Shown: piece by piece, positions 1 through 8,692 of the stretch
How the letters are laid out: every line of letters begins with the position of its first letter
Position numbering within the stretch: position 1 is the stretch's first letter
Source: Aldehydirespirator sp028819505
GTDB lineage: Bacteria > Actinomycetota > Acidimicrobiia > Acidimicrobiales > Aldehydirespiratoraceae
Length of the DNA: 64,000 nucleotides
NCBI GenBank assembly: GCA_965207755.1
Contig: OZ242297.1
Coordinates: 2,914,001 to 2,978,000 of the forward strand
Reading direction: 5' to 3'
The notes under the pieces: model-generated
Databases searched by the model: none
The model's input: the letters and a program-made list of their open reading frames with translations, nothing else
Told to the model about the DNA's origin: nothing
Made by a program: the position numbers and the translations under genes

Positions 1-197
1 ACGGTCCAGACCTCGGCCACGGGCCCGAGGACTGCATCGGCCGCGGATACCACCGGATCGAGCGCGTCGCGCACCCGGCTCTGGGCGGTGTCGAGCGGCC
101 CGAAGCCGCGGAAGTCAAGGGTGAGGAGCGTTGCCGCTGTCAGGATAAGCAGCAACAAGCGGTAGTGGGACCGCCAGCTGCGCTGGGCGACCGCCAT
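1..197 (-). CDS. mreC: Cell-shape protein MreC, N-terminal part (runs off left edge)
   Basis: MreC is the membrane-anchored extracytoplasmic partner of MreB in the elongation machinery that places new lateral-wall peptidoglycan. Only about 65 N-terminal residues lie in the window; the rest is beyond base 1. A short basic start is followed by one hydrophobic segment (about residues 14-24) and the sequence LLTLDFRGFGPLD, a usual way for MreC to begin. The ATG at 197 is chosen because an in-frame stop, the mreB stop itself, lies 11 codons upstream. It follows mreB by 30 bases on the same strand, so the two are probably cotranscribed. The call rests on this short N-terminus plus position after mreB; no MreC core domain is visible. 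Confidence 0.82.
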   Translation of the reverse strand, partial: MAVAQRSWRSHYRLLLLILTAATLLTLDFRGFGPLDTAQSRVRDALDPVVSAADAVLGPVAEVWT

Positions 198-227
198 CGC
201 CCGAGAGTCAGAGACCGCCCGATACGG

Positions 228-1247
228 TCACCGCTGGTCCAGGTTGTCGAGCACGTGGCCACAGCCCCTCACCACGGCGAGCAGCGGCTCCGGGGCGACC
301 GTGATCGGCATTCCCGTGTCGTTGGCCAGCCGCTGGTCCAGATTCCTCAACAGCGCGCCCCCGCCCGCCAGCATGATGCCCGCTTCCATGATGTCGGCGG
401 CCAGCTCCGGGGGGGTGTGGTCCAGCGTGCCCCGCACGGCGTCGCAGATAGCGGTTATCGACTCCTCCAAGCCCTCGCGGATGTCCTCGGTGGTGACCGA
501 GACCACCCGGGGCAGCCCGCTCACGAGGTCGCGGCCCCGGATCTCGGCCCTCGCCTCCCGGGCCAGGGGGTAGGCCGACCCGAGCATGATCTTGATCTCC
601 TCGGCGGTGCGCTCCCCGATCAGCAGCGAGTGCTCCTTCTTGACGAACTGTGCGATGACGTTGTCGAACTCGTCTCCTCCCACGCGGATCGACTGGCTGG
701 AGACGATGCCGCCGAGCGAGATGACGGCCACCTCGGTCGTGCCTCCGCCGACATCGACGATCATGTTCCCGGTCGGCTCCCACACCTGGAGCCCGGTGCC
801 GATCGCGGCGGCCATCGGCTCCTCGATGATGTGGGTCGGCTTCCGGGCGCCCGCGGACTCGGCCGCCTCCTGCACGGCCCGCTGCTCGACGCCGGTGATG
901 CCCGACGGCACGGCGATGACCATCCGCGGCTTGGTCCAGCGCCGCTGATGGACCCGCTCGATGAAGAAGCGCAGCATCTCCTCGCACATGTCGAAGTCGG
1001 CGATCACCCCGTCGCGGAGCGGACGGACAGCCTGGATGTGCGACGGTGTGCGACCGATCATGCTCTTCGCTTCGGCGCCCACCGCCAGCACCCTGCCGTT
1101 CTTGGTGTTGACGGCCACCACCGACGGCTCATCGAGCACGATCCCCTCGCCGCGCACGTACACGACGGTGTTCGCGGTGCCGAGGTCGAGAGCCATGTCG
1201 CGCCCCATGACCCATCCCAGTCCCGAACGCATGCTCGCTGTGCTCAT
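228..1247 (-). CDS. mreB: Rod-shape-determining actin homologue MreB
   Basis: MreB is the bacterial actin that polymerises under the membrane and directs lateral peptidoglycan synthesis. The 339-residue product has the usual family length. The phosphate-1 loop DLGTANT is at residues 21-27, the PSGITGVEQRAV segment and the phosphate-2 loop DVGGGTTEVAVIS are in the middle, and the adenosine motif AGGGALL is near the C-terminus. I use the ATG at 1247; a second ATG (residue 15, GRDMALDLG context) would give a start closer to many homologues. mreC follows directly on the same strand. The upstream spacer carries a 21-bp tandem repeat and a possible promoter. Confidence 0.97.
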   Translation of the reverse strand: MSTASMRSGLGWVMGRDMALDLGTANTVVYVRGEGIVLDEPSVVAVNTKNGRVLAVGAEAKSMIGRTPSHIQAVRPLRDGVIADFDMCEEMLRFFIERVHQRRWTKPRMVIAVPSGITGVEQRAVQEAAESAGARKPTHIIEEPMAAAIGTGLQVWEPTGNMIVDVGGGTTEVAVISLGGIVSSQSIRVGGDEFDNVIAQFVKKEHSLLIGERTAEEIKIMLGSAYPLAREARAEIRGRDLVSGLPRVVSVTTEDIREGLEESITAICDAVRGTLDHTPPELAADIMEAGIMLAGGGALLRNLDQRLANDTGMPITVAPEPLLAVVRGCGHVLDNLDQR

Positions 1248-1313
1248 TGTGATGCCTCGATCAGGTTGTGGACGCTATCACAACGCCGGAGGACCCGGCC
1301 GACCGCTAGCCGG

Positions 1314-1319
1314 ATTGTA
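1314..1319 (-). promoter_or_regulatory. Possible -10 box upstream of mreB
   Basis: On the minus strand these bases read TACAAT, a good match to a -10 hexamer, about 67 bases before the mreB start. The best -35-like hexamer (TTGTGT) is 19 bases further up, longer than ideal. Tentative. Confidence 0.3.
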
Positions 1320-1340
1320 GACGAAGGCGAGAGTCGGCAC

Positions 1341-1457
1341 ACAATCCGCGCCCGCCGGGGCACGATTCGCGCCCGCCGGGGCAGAAATCGCGCCGGCCAG
1401 GGCACAATCCGCGCCCGCCGGGGCAGAAATCGCGCCCGCCGGGGCACCATTCGCGCC
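1341..1457. repeat. 21-bp tandem repeat, about 5.6 units
   Basis: Five complete 21-bp units (1341-1445) and a 12-bp partial unit, each ending in a GCGCCCGCCGGGGC-type core, fill the spacer between ndk and mreB. Units differ mainly in the first six bases (ACAATC, ACGATT, AGAAAT). The 21-bp length keeps reading frames open across it, but I see no gene here. Confidence 0.9.
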
Positions 1458-1508
1458 AAAGGACCTCCGGAGAACAACGACGGCAACAGGATTCGCTTGC
1501 TTCTGCTG

Positions 1509-1925
1509 CTATTCGCGGCGTAGACCGGGAAAGAAGACAGCAACCTCGCGGCGGGCCGACTCGGCCGAGTCGCTCCCGTGGACCAGGTTCTCGGTGACCA
1601 TGGTGCCGAAGTCCCCGCGGATGGTTCCGGCCGCGGCCTTCATGGGATCGGTGGCGCCCATCATCTGGCGCACCACGCTCCAGGCGTCCCCCGGCCCCTC
1701 CACCACCGCGACCAGCACGGGGCCCCTGCTCATGAAGGCGACGAGATCGTCGTAGAAGCCCTTGCCGACGTGCTCGGCGTAGTGGCGGGCGAGCACGTCG
1801 CGATCGAGGGTGCGGAGTTCGGCCGCTGCGATCCGCAGGCCCTTGCGCTCGAAGCGGCCGATGATCTCGCCCACGAGGCCGCGCTCGACCGCGTCGGGCT
1901 TGCAGATGACCAGAGTGCGTTCCAC
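1509..1925 (-). CDS. ndk: Nucleoside diphosphate kinase
   Basis: Transfers the gamma phosphate of ATP to nucleoside diphosphates through a phosphohistidine intermediate, keeping NTP and dNTP pools balanced. The 138-residue product is the normal single-domain length. It opens with MERTLVICKPDAVERGLVG and has the active-site segment NLVHGSDS with the catalytic histidine at residue 116. It sits between folC and mreB on the minus strand, a common actinobacterial arrangement, but long repeat-filled spacers flank it on both sides, so it may have its own promoter. Confidence 0.97.
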   Translation of the reverse strand: MERTLVICKPDAVERGLVGEIIGRFERKGLRIAAAELRTLDRDVLARHYAEHVGKGFYDDLVAFMSRGPVLVAVVEGPGDAWSVVRQMMGATDPMKAAAGTIRGDFGTMVTENLVHGSDSAESARREVAVFFPGLRRE

Positions 1926-1948
1926 CGCCGGGATGCTACGGGCCGCCC

Positions 1949-2263
1949 GCGTCGAGGGCTACCCGCTCCTGCCGGCCGCGCTCACAGCCCGCCCGCGTCC
2001 AGGGCCACCCGCTCCTGCTACCCGCTCCTGGCTCACAGCCCGCCCGCGTCCAGGGCCACCCGCTCCTGCTACCCGCTCCTGGCTCACAGCCCGCCCGCGT
2101 CCAGGGCCACCCGCTCCTGCTACCCGCTCCTGGCTCACAGCCCGCCCGCGTCCAGGGCCACCCGCTCCTGCCGGCCGCTCCTGGCTCACAGCCCGCCCGC
2201 GTCCAGGGCCACCCGCTTCTGCCGGCCGCGCTCACAGCCCGCCCGCGTCCAGGGCTACCCGGG
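1949..2263. repeat. 51-bp tandem array derived from the 3' end of folC
   Basis: Four full 51-bp units begin at 1981, 2032, 2083 and 2134. A shortened 46-bp unit begins at 2185, and the unit starting at 2231 contains the folC stop codon and its last codons. A further half-copy lies at 1949-1980 next to ndk. Each unit carries the bases that encode VALDAGGL-stop in folC, so the array looks like repeated tandem copying of the folC 3' end into the spacer. Confidence 0.92.
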
Positions 2264-3533
2264 CTGCCCCGACCACGGTGAAGGAGCCGGTCACGGTGAC
2301 CACGTCGTCGGCGCCGGCCAGTTCGAGCGCCCGGTCGAGGGCCGCCTCCACGTCGCCGGACGCCTCCGCGGCCGCGCCGATCGAGGCGGCCGCCGACGCC
2401 ACCTCGGCAGCCGGGATGCCGCGTGCCGTGGGAGCGGTGCAGCAGAGGACCCGCTCGCACCGGTCGGCTTCGAGGCCTTGAAGCACGCCGGCGACGTCGC
2501 GGCCCGACTGCATCCCCACCACCAGGAAGCGCCGCCCCGACGGCGCGAAGTCCTCGTTGAGGGTCTCCGCCGCGGCCCGGGCCCCGTCAGGGTTGTGAGC
2601 GCCGTCCAGCACGATCAGAGGCTCGCGGCCGGCTATCTCGAAACGGCCGGGGACCTTCACGTTGGCGAGGGCCTCGCCGATCACTTCATCGGAGAGCCGA
2701 GATTCGAAGAAGGCCTCGGCCGTGGCCACGGCCAGCGATGCGTTGTCCAGCTGGTGCCGTCCGTGCAGGGACACCAGCACATCGGAGTGGCGCCCGAAGG
2801 GCGTGTGAAGATCGGCCAGCCACCCGCCCACGGCCAACCTCTCGCGCGCCGTTCCGAAGTCGCGGCCCCGCTCGAACATGGCGGCATGGGGCTCGGCCCG
2901 GAACACGTCTCGCGTGTCGGGATCGGATTCGCCGCACACCACCGTCGAGGTGGGCTTGATGATGCCCGCCTTCTCGCCGGCGACAGCCAGACGCCAGTCG
3001 CCGACGCCGTCGGTGTGGTCCATTCCGACGTTGGTGATGGTCGCGACCTGCGCGTCCACCACGTTGGTGGCGTCGAAGCGGCCCAGCATCCCCACCTCGA
3101 CCACGGCCACGTCCACGGCCACGTCGGCGAAGTGCTGGAACGCGGCCGCGGTGACGGTCTCGAACCACGTGGCCCGCATCCGCAGGTGGTGGGCGAAGCG
3201 GGCCACGTCCCCGATCGCCGCGCCGAAGGCCTCACCGTCGATGGGCTCGGAGTTCACCGAGATCCGCTCCGTCGGGGCCACGAGATGGGGGCTCGTGTAG
3301 GCGCCGACGCGCAGTCCCACCTCCTGCAGGAGCCGGGCCGCGACCCGGACCGTGGATCCCTTCCCGTTGGTCCCCGTCACATGGACCACCCGGTAGCACC
3401 GCTGCGGGTCGCCCATCTCCGCGGTGAGGCGCTCCGCCGCCTCGAGGCTCAGTCCGGCGACGCGGCCGGCCCGCGGCCTGACCTCGTAGTTGATCAGGGT
3501 CTCAAGGTGGTCCAAGGCCGCGCCGTAGTCCAC
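2232..3533 (-). CDS. folC: Folylpolyglutamate synthase / dihydrofolate synthase
   Basis: Mur-ligase-type ATP-dependent enzyme that adds glutamate to dihydropteroate and/or to folates. Length is 433 residues. The P-loop HVTGTNGKGST is at 51-61, followed by TSPHL, VVEVGMLGRFDATNVV, ITNVGMDHTDGVG and EKAGIIKP, in family order; GMLGRFDATN is a slight variant of the usual GLGGRLDATN. The C-terminal domain has the LDGAHNPDGA motif. The stop codon lies inside the last unit of a 51-bp repeat array that copies this gene's own 3' end. Whether it does both reactions or only one cannot be read from sequence. Confidence 0.95.
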   Translation of the reverse strand: MDYGAALDHLETLINYEVRPRAGRVAGLSLEAAERLTAEMGDPQRCYRVVHVTGTNGKGSTVRVAARLLQEVGLRVGAYTSPHLVAPTERISVNSEPIDGEAFGAAIGDVARFAHHLRMRATWFETVTAAAFQHFADVAVDVAVVEVGMLGRFDATNVVDAQVATITNVGMDHTDGVGDWRLAVAGEKAGIIKPTSTVVCGESDPDTRDVFRAEPHAAMFERGRDFGTARERLAVGGWLADLHTPFGRHSDVLVSLHGRHQLDNASLAVATAEAFFESRLSDEVIGEALANVKVPGRFEIAGREPLIVLDGAHNPDGARAAAETLNEDFAPSGRRFLVVGMQSGRDVAGVLQGLEADRCERVLCCTAPTARGIPAAEVASAAASIGAAAEASGDVEAALDRALELAGADDVVTVTGSFTVVGAARVALDAGGL

Positions 3534-3590
3534 CGCGGGCCCCTAGTGCGGGCGCGAGCAGGCAACAACCCGTCGCGTCTCGGCGGTGTC

Positions 3591-3645
3591 GCTCCCGCTC
3601 CTGCTCGCCTCGCTCACGGGCCGCTCGGGCCACGGCCTCGCTCCG
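3591..3645. repeat. Dispersed GC-rich spacer repeat, family A, copy 1
   Basis: Contains CTCACGGGCCGCTCGGGCCA next to a TCCCGCTCCTGCTCGC-type end. The same block recurs, in either orientation, near 16014, 17252, 19714, 22352 and 52604. This copy lies between the clpX 3' end and the folC start. Confidence 0.85.
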
Positions 3646-3697
3646 CTGCTCGCGAGGACTCCCATGAGCCGCTCCCTGTCCGCTCGGCCCTCCGGCG

Positions 3698-4966
3698 TCA
3701 GCTGGCCCGCCGGGAGCGGGTGTCTTCCGCCTCGACACGGGGCACGAGCGTGGGGTTCACGTTCCGGTACACGGTCTCGCGGTCGATCACCACAGTGGAG
3801 ACGTCCTCGCGGCCCGGGAGGTCGTACATGATGTCGAGCAGGACCTCCTCGAGCACGGCCCGCAGCCCCCGGGCCCCCGATGCCCGCTTGACGGCCTCGT
3901 CGGCTATCGCCTCCAAGGCGTCCTCCTCGAAGACCAGATCGACGTTCTCGAACCGGAACATCTTCTGGTACTGCTTGACGAGGGCGTTGCGGGGTTCCAC
4001 CAGGATGCGCATCAGGGCGTCGCGCTCCAGGCTGCCGACCGCTCCCATCACCGGCAGCCGCCCTATGAACTCGGGGATCAGCCCGTACTTGCTGAGGTCC
4101 TCCGGGAGCACCTCGGCGAAGATCGCGCCCAGGTCCTTGTCCTCGGGCCGGCGGATGTCGGCGCCGAACCCGACGCCCCGGGTGCCGGTGCGGCGCTCCA
4201 CGATCCTCTCGATGCCGGCGAACGCTCCCCCGCAGATGAACAGGACATTGGTCGTGTCGATCTGGATGAACTCCTGGTGAGGGTGCTTGCGCCCTCCCTG
4301 CGGGGGCACGGACGCCGAGGTGCCCTCCAGGATCTTGAGCAGCGCCTGCTGGACGCCCTCGCCGGAGACGTCGCGGGTGATCGACGGGTTCTCGCTCTTG
4401 CGGGCGATCTTGTCGATCTCGTCTATGTAGATGATGCCCTTCTCCGCCTTCTTCACGTCGTAGTCGGCGGCCTGGATCAGCTTGAGGAGGATGTTCTCCA
4501 CGTCCTCGCCCACGTAGCCGGCCTCGGTCAGGGCGGTGGCGTCGGCAATGGCGAAGGGCACGTTGAGCATCCGGGCGAGCGTCTGGGCCATGAGCGTCTT
4601 GCCGCAGCCGGTGGGGCCGACGAGAAGGATGTTCGACTTCTGGAGCTCTACCTCGGGGTCCTCGCTCTCGCCGAGCTGCACCCGCTTGTAGTGGTTGTAG
4701 ACCGCGACCGACAGGATGCGCTTGGCGCTGTCCTGCCCGACGATGTAGTCGTCGAGGAACGCGTATATCTCACGCGGGGCGGGCAGCTCGCCGACGGGGT
4801 CGTCGGACGGGCCGGCCAGTTCCTCGTCGATGATCTCGTTGCACAGGTCGATGCACTCGTCGCAGATGTACACGCCGGGGCCGGCGATGAGCTTCTTGAC
4901 CTGCTTCTGCGACTTCCCGCAGAACGAGCACTTGAGGAGTTCGCCCCCCTCACCGAGTTTGGCCAC
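3698..4966 (-). CDS. clpX: ATP-dependent Clp protease ATP-binding subunit ClpX
   Basis: AAA+ unfoldase that recognises tagged substrates and feeds them into the ClpP chamber. The 422-residue product has the N-terminal zinc-binding domain (Cys13, Cys16, Cys35, Cys38), a Walker A LLVGPTGCGKT (about 115-124), a Walker B IIYIDEIDK, the pore-loop region GYVGEDVEN and the sensor/arginine region RPEDKD...FIGRLPV. The zinc domain separates it from HslU. It lies 22 bases downstream of clpP and forms the usual tig-clpP-clpX unit on the minus strand. Confidence 0.98.
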   Translation of the reverse strand: MAKLGEGGELLKCSFCGKSQKQVKKLIAGPGVYICDECIDLCNEIIDEELAGPSDDPVGELPAPREIYAFLDDYIVGQDSAKRILSVAVYNHYKRVQLGESEDPEVELQKSNILLVGPTGCGKTLMAQTLARMLNVPFAIADATALTEAGYVGEDVENILLKLIQAADYDVKKAEKGIIYIDEIDKIARKSENPSITRDVSGEGVQQALLKILEGTSASVPPQGGRKHPHQEFIQIDTTNVLFICGGAFAGIERIVERRTGTRGVGFGADIRRPEDKDLGAIFAEVLPEDLSKYGLIPEFIGRLPVMGAVGSLERDALMRILVEPRNALVKQYQKMFRFENVDLVFEEDALEAIADEAVKRASGARGLRAVLEEVLLDIMYDLPGREDVSTVVIDRETVYRNVNPTLVPRVEAEDTRSRRAS

Positions 4967-4988
4967 GCAGTCGTCCCCCCTTCAAGTG

Positions 4989-5627
4989 TCAGCTGATCGC
5001 CCGAATGGCGCTGCTGTTGTCGACCACATTACGCGCTTCGATCACCTCGTCGATGATGCCGTACTCCTTGGCCTGCTCGGCGGTCATGACGAAATCCCGG
5101 TCGGTGTCGGTGGCGATCCGCTCTATGGGCTGGCCGGTGTGCTCCGAGAGCACCTCCTCCAGCGACTCCTTCAGCCGGGCCACCTCGGAGGCGATCCGCT
5201 CTATGTCGCTGGCGTCGCCGTGCGCCCCCGCGTAGGGCTGGTGGAGGAGGATCTTGGCGTGCGGGAGGGCGAGGCGCTTGCCCTTGGCGCCAGCCGCGAG
5301 CAGCACCGCAGCCGCCGATGCCGCCTGACCGAAGCAGATGGTGGTGATGTCGGGCTTGATGTACTGCATCGTGTCGTAGATCGCGAACAGCGAGTTGATG
5401 TCCCCGCCGGGGCTGTTGATGTAGAGGTTGATGTCCTTGTCCGGATCCTCGGACTCGAGGTGCAGGAGCTGCGCGCAGATCAGGTTGGCGACCACGTCGT
5501 CGATGGGGGTGCCCAGGAAGATGATGTTCTCCTTGAGGAGCCGGCTGTAGAGGTCGAAGGCGCGCTCGCCGCGGTTGGTCTGCTCCACCACGGTCGGGAC
5601 CAAGTAGCTGCGGGGGCTGATGCTCAT
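4989..5627 (-). CDS. clpP: ATP-dependent Clp protease proteolytic subunit ClpP
   Basis: Serine protease that forms the barrel of the Clp complex. The 212-residue product starts MSISPRSYLVPTVVEQTNRG; the ATG at 5627 overlaps the tig stop by four bases (ATGA), which fixes the start and suggests translational coupling. The catalytic triad is Ser104 (GQAASAAA), His129 (ILLHQP) and Asp178 (DTDRD). An upstream in-frame extension exists but encodes only shadow sequence of tig. Only one clpP copy is in this window, whereas many actinobacteria have two adjacent paralogues. Confidence 0.97.
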   Translation of the reverse strand: MSISPRSYLVPTVVEQTNRGERAFDLYSRLLKENIIFLGTPIDDVVANLICAQLLHLESEDPDKDINLYINSPGGDINSLFAIYDTMQYIKPDITTICFGQAASAAAVLLAAGAKGKRLALPHAKILLHQPYAGAHGDASDIERIASEVARLKESLEEVLSEHTGQPIERIATDTDRDFVMTAEQAKEYGIIDEVIEARNVVDNSSAIRAIS

Positions 5628-7060
5628 GATGCGTCCTGGGATTGTTCGTTCCGGGCTTGCTCGACTCGGGCTTGATCGTTGTCTACATCCTGAGGGCTCG
5701 CCGCGCCTTCGCCAACGTCGGCGGGAAGTCTCAGAAGTCCCGGATCGACGACCTCCCCGTCGGGACCGACCAGCGCGACCCGCTCCGTGATCCACTCGAG
5801 GGCGGTCCGCTTGGAAATCTGGGAGCGCATGTCCGACAGCCGTCCTGAGGAGGCCAGCGCGTCGCGCACCCGGGCCGCTTCGGCCGCCGCGTCCACCTCG
5901 GCGCCGTTGCCGGCCGCGAGCACGGCCTGCGCCAGTTCGGCGTCGACGGCTTGGTCGTCCGCCTCGAGGCCCTCGGCCACAGCGACGGCCCGCAGCGCGA
6001 GGTCCAGCTTGACGCTGCGGTCGGCGCCGAGCCGCAGTCCGCGCTCGAACTCCTCGGGGGTCTGGCCGACGCCGTCGAGGTAGTCGTCGAGACCGTAGCC
6101 CCGCTGGGCGATGTCCCTCGTGAGGCTCTCGCGGCGGGCCTCCATCTCCGACGCGATCATCGCCTCGGGCGCCTCGTCGGTGACGAGGCCGGCCACCGCA
6201 TCGGCGATGGCCTCGCGGCGCACCGATTCGGCGTACAGCACCCTGGTTCTGGCCTGCCCGGCCTCGAGCGAGGCGCGGAACTCCTCGACGGTGTCGAACT
6301 CGGTGTTGGCCCCCACGAACCCGTCGTCGAGGTCGGGCAGGACGGCCTCCTGCACCTCCTTGACGAGCACCCGGAAGCGGAGCTTCTGATCCTCCTCGGG
6401 ATCGGGATGCGAGGCCGGGAACTCGAGGATGTCGCCGGCGGCGGAACCGCGCAGGTTCTCGTCGATCTCGGGCACCACCGCCCCGGTGCCGAGCAGGTAG
6501 TCGTAGTCGGAGGTCGTGAGTCCGTCGATGGTCTCGCCGCCCAGGGTGCCGGCGATGTCGATGGTGAGATGGTCGCCGTCGACCGCGGCCCGCTTCACCG
6601 GCGCCAGCTCCGCGAATTGCATGCGGAACCTGTCGATCTCGGCGTCGATCTCCTCGGCGTCGACTGCGGGGCTGGGTATCTGCACGCGCAACTCGTCGTA
6701 GCCCGACACCGCAATGGCCGGACGGACGTCGACCACCGCGTCGAAGGACACCGGGCCTGCCTCCGAGCCTTCGGTGACCTCGATGCGGGGCGCGTCGATG
6801 ACGTCGAGGTCGTGCTCGACCACGGCGCGGACGTAGTAGTCGGGCAGGGAGGCCCGCAGGGCCTCCGCCCTGCCCGCCGCCGGTCCAAGCTGTGCCTCCA
6901 GCAGCCGTCGAGGCGCCCGTCCCGGGCGGAAGCCGGGAACCCGGACCTCGCGGGCGATGCGCTTGAAGGCCGCCTCGATCTCGGTCTCGAACTCCGCCTC
7001 GTCCAACTCGACGGTCAGCTTGACCCGGTTGCCGGTGAGCGTCTCGACGCTGCTGCGCAC
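5624..7060 (-). CDS. tig: Trigger factor
   Basis: Ribosome-bound chaperone that shields nascent chains, with a peptidyl-prolyl isomerase domain. I place the start at the GTG at 7060 because VRSSVETLTGNRVKLTVELD matches the conserved trigger-factor N-terminus; the reading frame stays open 49 codons further upstream but that part is low-complexity. Length is 478 residues. The ribosome-binding segment GFRPGRAPRR is near residue 45, the FKBP-type domain is around residues 155-240, and the rest is the helical C-terminal chaperone arm. It is first in the tig-clpP-clpX unit. The 150 bases upstream hold short GCACGCC repeats. Confidence 0.95.
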   Translation of the reverse strand: MRSSVETLTGNRVKLTVELDEAEFETEIEAAFKRIAREVRVPGFRPGRAPRRLLEAQLGPAAGRAEALRASLPDYYVRAVVEHDLDVIDAPRIEVTEGSEAGPVSFDAVVDVRPAIAVSGYDELRVQIPSPAVDAEEIDAEIDRFRMQFAELAPVKRAAVDGDHLTIDIAGTLGGETIDGLTTSDYDYLLGTGAVVPEIDENLRGSAAGDILEFPASHPDPEEDQKLRFRVLVKEVQEAVLPDLDDGFVGANTEFDTVEEFRASLEAGQARTRVLYAESVRREAIADAVAGLVTDEAPEAMIASEMEARRESLTRDIAQRGYGLDDYLDGVGQTPEEFERGLRLGADRSVKLDLALRAVAVAEGLEADDQAVDAELAQAVLAAGNGAEVDAAAEAARVRDALASSGRLSDMRSQISKRTALEWITERVALVGPDGEVVDPGLLRLPADVGEGAASPQDVDNDQARVEQARNEQSQDAS

Positions 7061-7216
7061 GGCCAAGAGTGTACCGGTGCCGTCCGGCCGCCCTACGCGG
7101 CCCGCCGCCGTCCGACAGGCGACGGTCCCGGCCGTCCGGCCCGCGGCACCCCCGCCCCGCACGCCGCACGCCGCACGCCGCACCAACACTCGACCACCGC
7201 CGGACAATCCTGAGGA

Positions 7217-8692
7217 TCAGGGCTCCGCGGCGCTCGCCGATGGGGGCCTGGGCAGCGTCGACTCGGCGCGGCTGGTTTTGGCAGAAGCCGGCACCCCCTG
7301 CCTTCTCTGCGCCTTCCTCAACGCCTCCCGGGCTGCTGCTGGTCCAGGCGCCCGGGGCGGTTCGTGATCGTCGGCCGGGTCAGGAGCGACAGTGCAGCCG
7401 TCCCGCGGGGACGATGCGGCCGCTCGTCCTGTCCCAGCGCGTTCGAGCGGGAGACCGGGCGTGTGCTCGGAGTGATGCACGAAGAACGGCGGCTGGTCAG
7501 GGGCGCGCGCGGGCCCGTGGCGTATGCGGCCCGGCGGGTGCAGGGTGTGGTTGCCGTCGGGCCGCTTGCGGATCCGCCAGCCGTCGTGGTGGATCCGGTG
7601 GTGGCATGTCCAGCAGGCCGGAACCAGGTTGTCGAGCTTGGTCGGCCCGCCCCGCGAGGCCGGTTCGATGTGGTGGCCCTGGCAGATGGCGGGGTTGACG
7701 CCGCAGTGGAAGCAACCGCCCCACTTGGCGATGAGCAGCTGCCACTGGGACTCGGTGACGGTGCGTCTGGATTCGGTGCGCCAGATGGGCTTGCCCTTGC
7801 GGTCGAAAACGACGCCGGTGAGCTTCGCGTTGCAGGCCAGCTGTTCGAGCACTTCGGCCGGCAGCCGCACCCCGTCGGGAAGCTCGGCAACGAGTTCGCC
7901 CGTGTCGTTGTCGACGTGGGCGACCACGCAGATGTCAGCGAGAGGCTTGCCGCCGCCGTTGCTGGCAGTTGAGGTGTTGTTGTTGGTGAGGTAGTCGAGC
8001 GCGTCGGCCATGCACTGGTCGAAGCTGCGTCGCTCGGAGCCCTCTTCGGCGGCCGTCTTGTCGGCGTCGTAGAGCACTCGAGCCTGTGCCCGCAGACGGT
8101 TGGCGATGCGGTTGCCGGTGACCGGGTCGAACTCGCCTCGCAGATGCACCATGCCGTCGTCTCCGTCGAAGACTCGCACGCAACGCTTGGATCGAAGCCG
8201 CCGGTAGTCGGCCGCGCCGCCGTCGGCCTGGTGGCCCGCGGTCCAGCGGCGGGCCTCCTTGGCGAACTGCTCGGGGCGCATCGACTCCGCCTTGGCCAGC
8301 AAATCGTGGTCGGACGCCACGTCGTCGGCGCCGGTCTTCTCCACCGCATCAGCGAGCCGTCGGGCGTTGGCCTGGGACACCCGGCCCGCCTCTACCGCGT
8401 CCCGCACGGCGGGAACAGCCCCGAGCGTCTCGGCCGTCCTGACCTGGCTGTGGGCGTCGCGCCGCGACATCCCGGCCGCGTCGGCGAGGACCCGGGCGCC
8501 GCCGTCGCCGTGGCGCTCCCGCCCCGCGATGCTCGCCGCGGCCGAGGTCTGCACGGCCACGATGAGCGCGACAGTGGCCTTGGACTCCTCCAGCATCTCG
8601 CGCATCTCCGCGCACGAAGCCGACCCCTCGTTCACCAGCGCCAGCATGTCCTTGGCGGCGGTGTGGCCCCGTCGGGCGGTCTCTACAAGCAT
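7217..8692 (-). CDS. DUF222 protein with C-terminal HNH endonuclease domain
   Basis: Member of the actinobacterial DUF222-HNH family (the 13E12 repeat type), usually multicopy and of unknown role. The 491-residue product has a long alpha-helical DUF222 region (about 20-300). An HNH module at about 327-370 has a CFHC zinc pair, the GHHIEPASRGGPTKLDNLVP core and CWTCHHRIHHDGW. The C-terminal 80 residues are proline/arginine-rich and poorly conserved by eye. The upstream bases are less GC-rich than the rest of the region (see 8693-8760), suggesting its own promoter and perhaps a separate origin. No terminal inverted repeats or integration duplicates are visible around it. Confidence 0.88.
   Translation of the reverse strand: MLVETARRGHTAAKDMLALVNEGSASCAEMREMLEESKATVALIVAVQTSAAASIAGRERHGDGGARVLADAAGMSRRDAHSQVRTAETLGAVPAVRDAVEAGRVSQANARRLADAVEKTGADDVASDHDLLAKAESMRPEQFAKEARRWTAGHQADGGAADYRRLRSKRCVRVFDGDDGMVHLRGEFDPVTGNRIANRLRAQARVLYDADKTAAEEGSERRSFDQCMADALDYLTNNNTSTASNGGGKPLADICVVAHVDNDTGELVAELPDGVRLPAEVLEQLACNAKLTGVVFDRKGKPIWRTESRRTVTESQWQLLIAKWGGCFHCGVNPAICQGHHIEPASRGGPTKLDNLVPACWTCHHRIHHDGWRIRKRPDGNHTLHPPGRIRHGPARAPDQPPFFVHHSEHTPGLPLERAGTGRAAASSPRDGCTVAPDPADDHEPPRAPGPAAAREALRKAQRRQGVPASAKTSRAESTLPRPPSASAAEP

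Noticed and set aside
1341..1457. CRISPR-like array
   Set aside because: Units are contiguous 21-mers with no spacers between them and no cas genes are present. The same applies to the 17-bp array at 14565 and the 51-bp array at 1981.
1578..4280. A 900-residue plus-strand reading frame across ndk, folC and clpX
   Set aside because: It crosses three well-supported minus-strand genes and has low-complexity composition; a shadow frame.
4989..7169. A single 726-residue protein containing ClpP at its end
   Set aside because: The upstream two thirds is an Arg/Gly-rich shadow of trigger factor in another frame; ClpP starts at 5627 with an ATGA overlap.
7217..8692. HNH gene as part of a homing intron or restriction system
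   Set aside because: The DUF222 part is characteristic of the 13E12-type family. No split host gene or methyltransferase partner is next to it.
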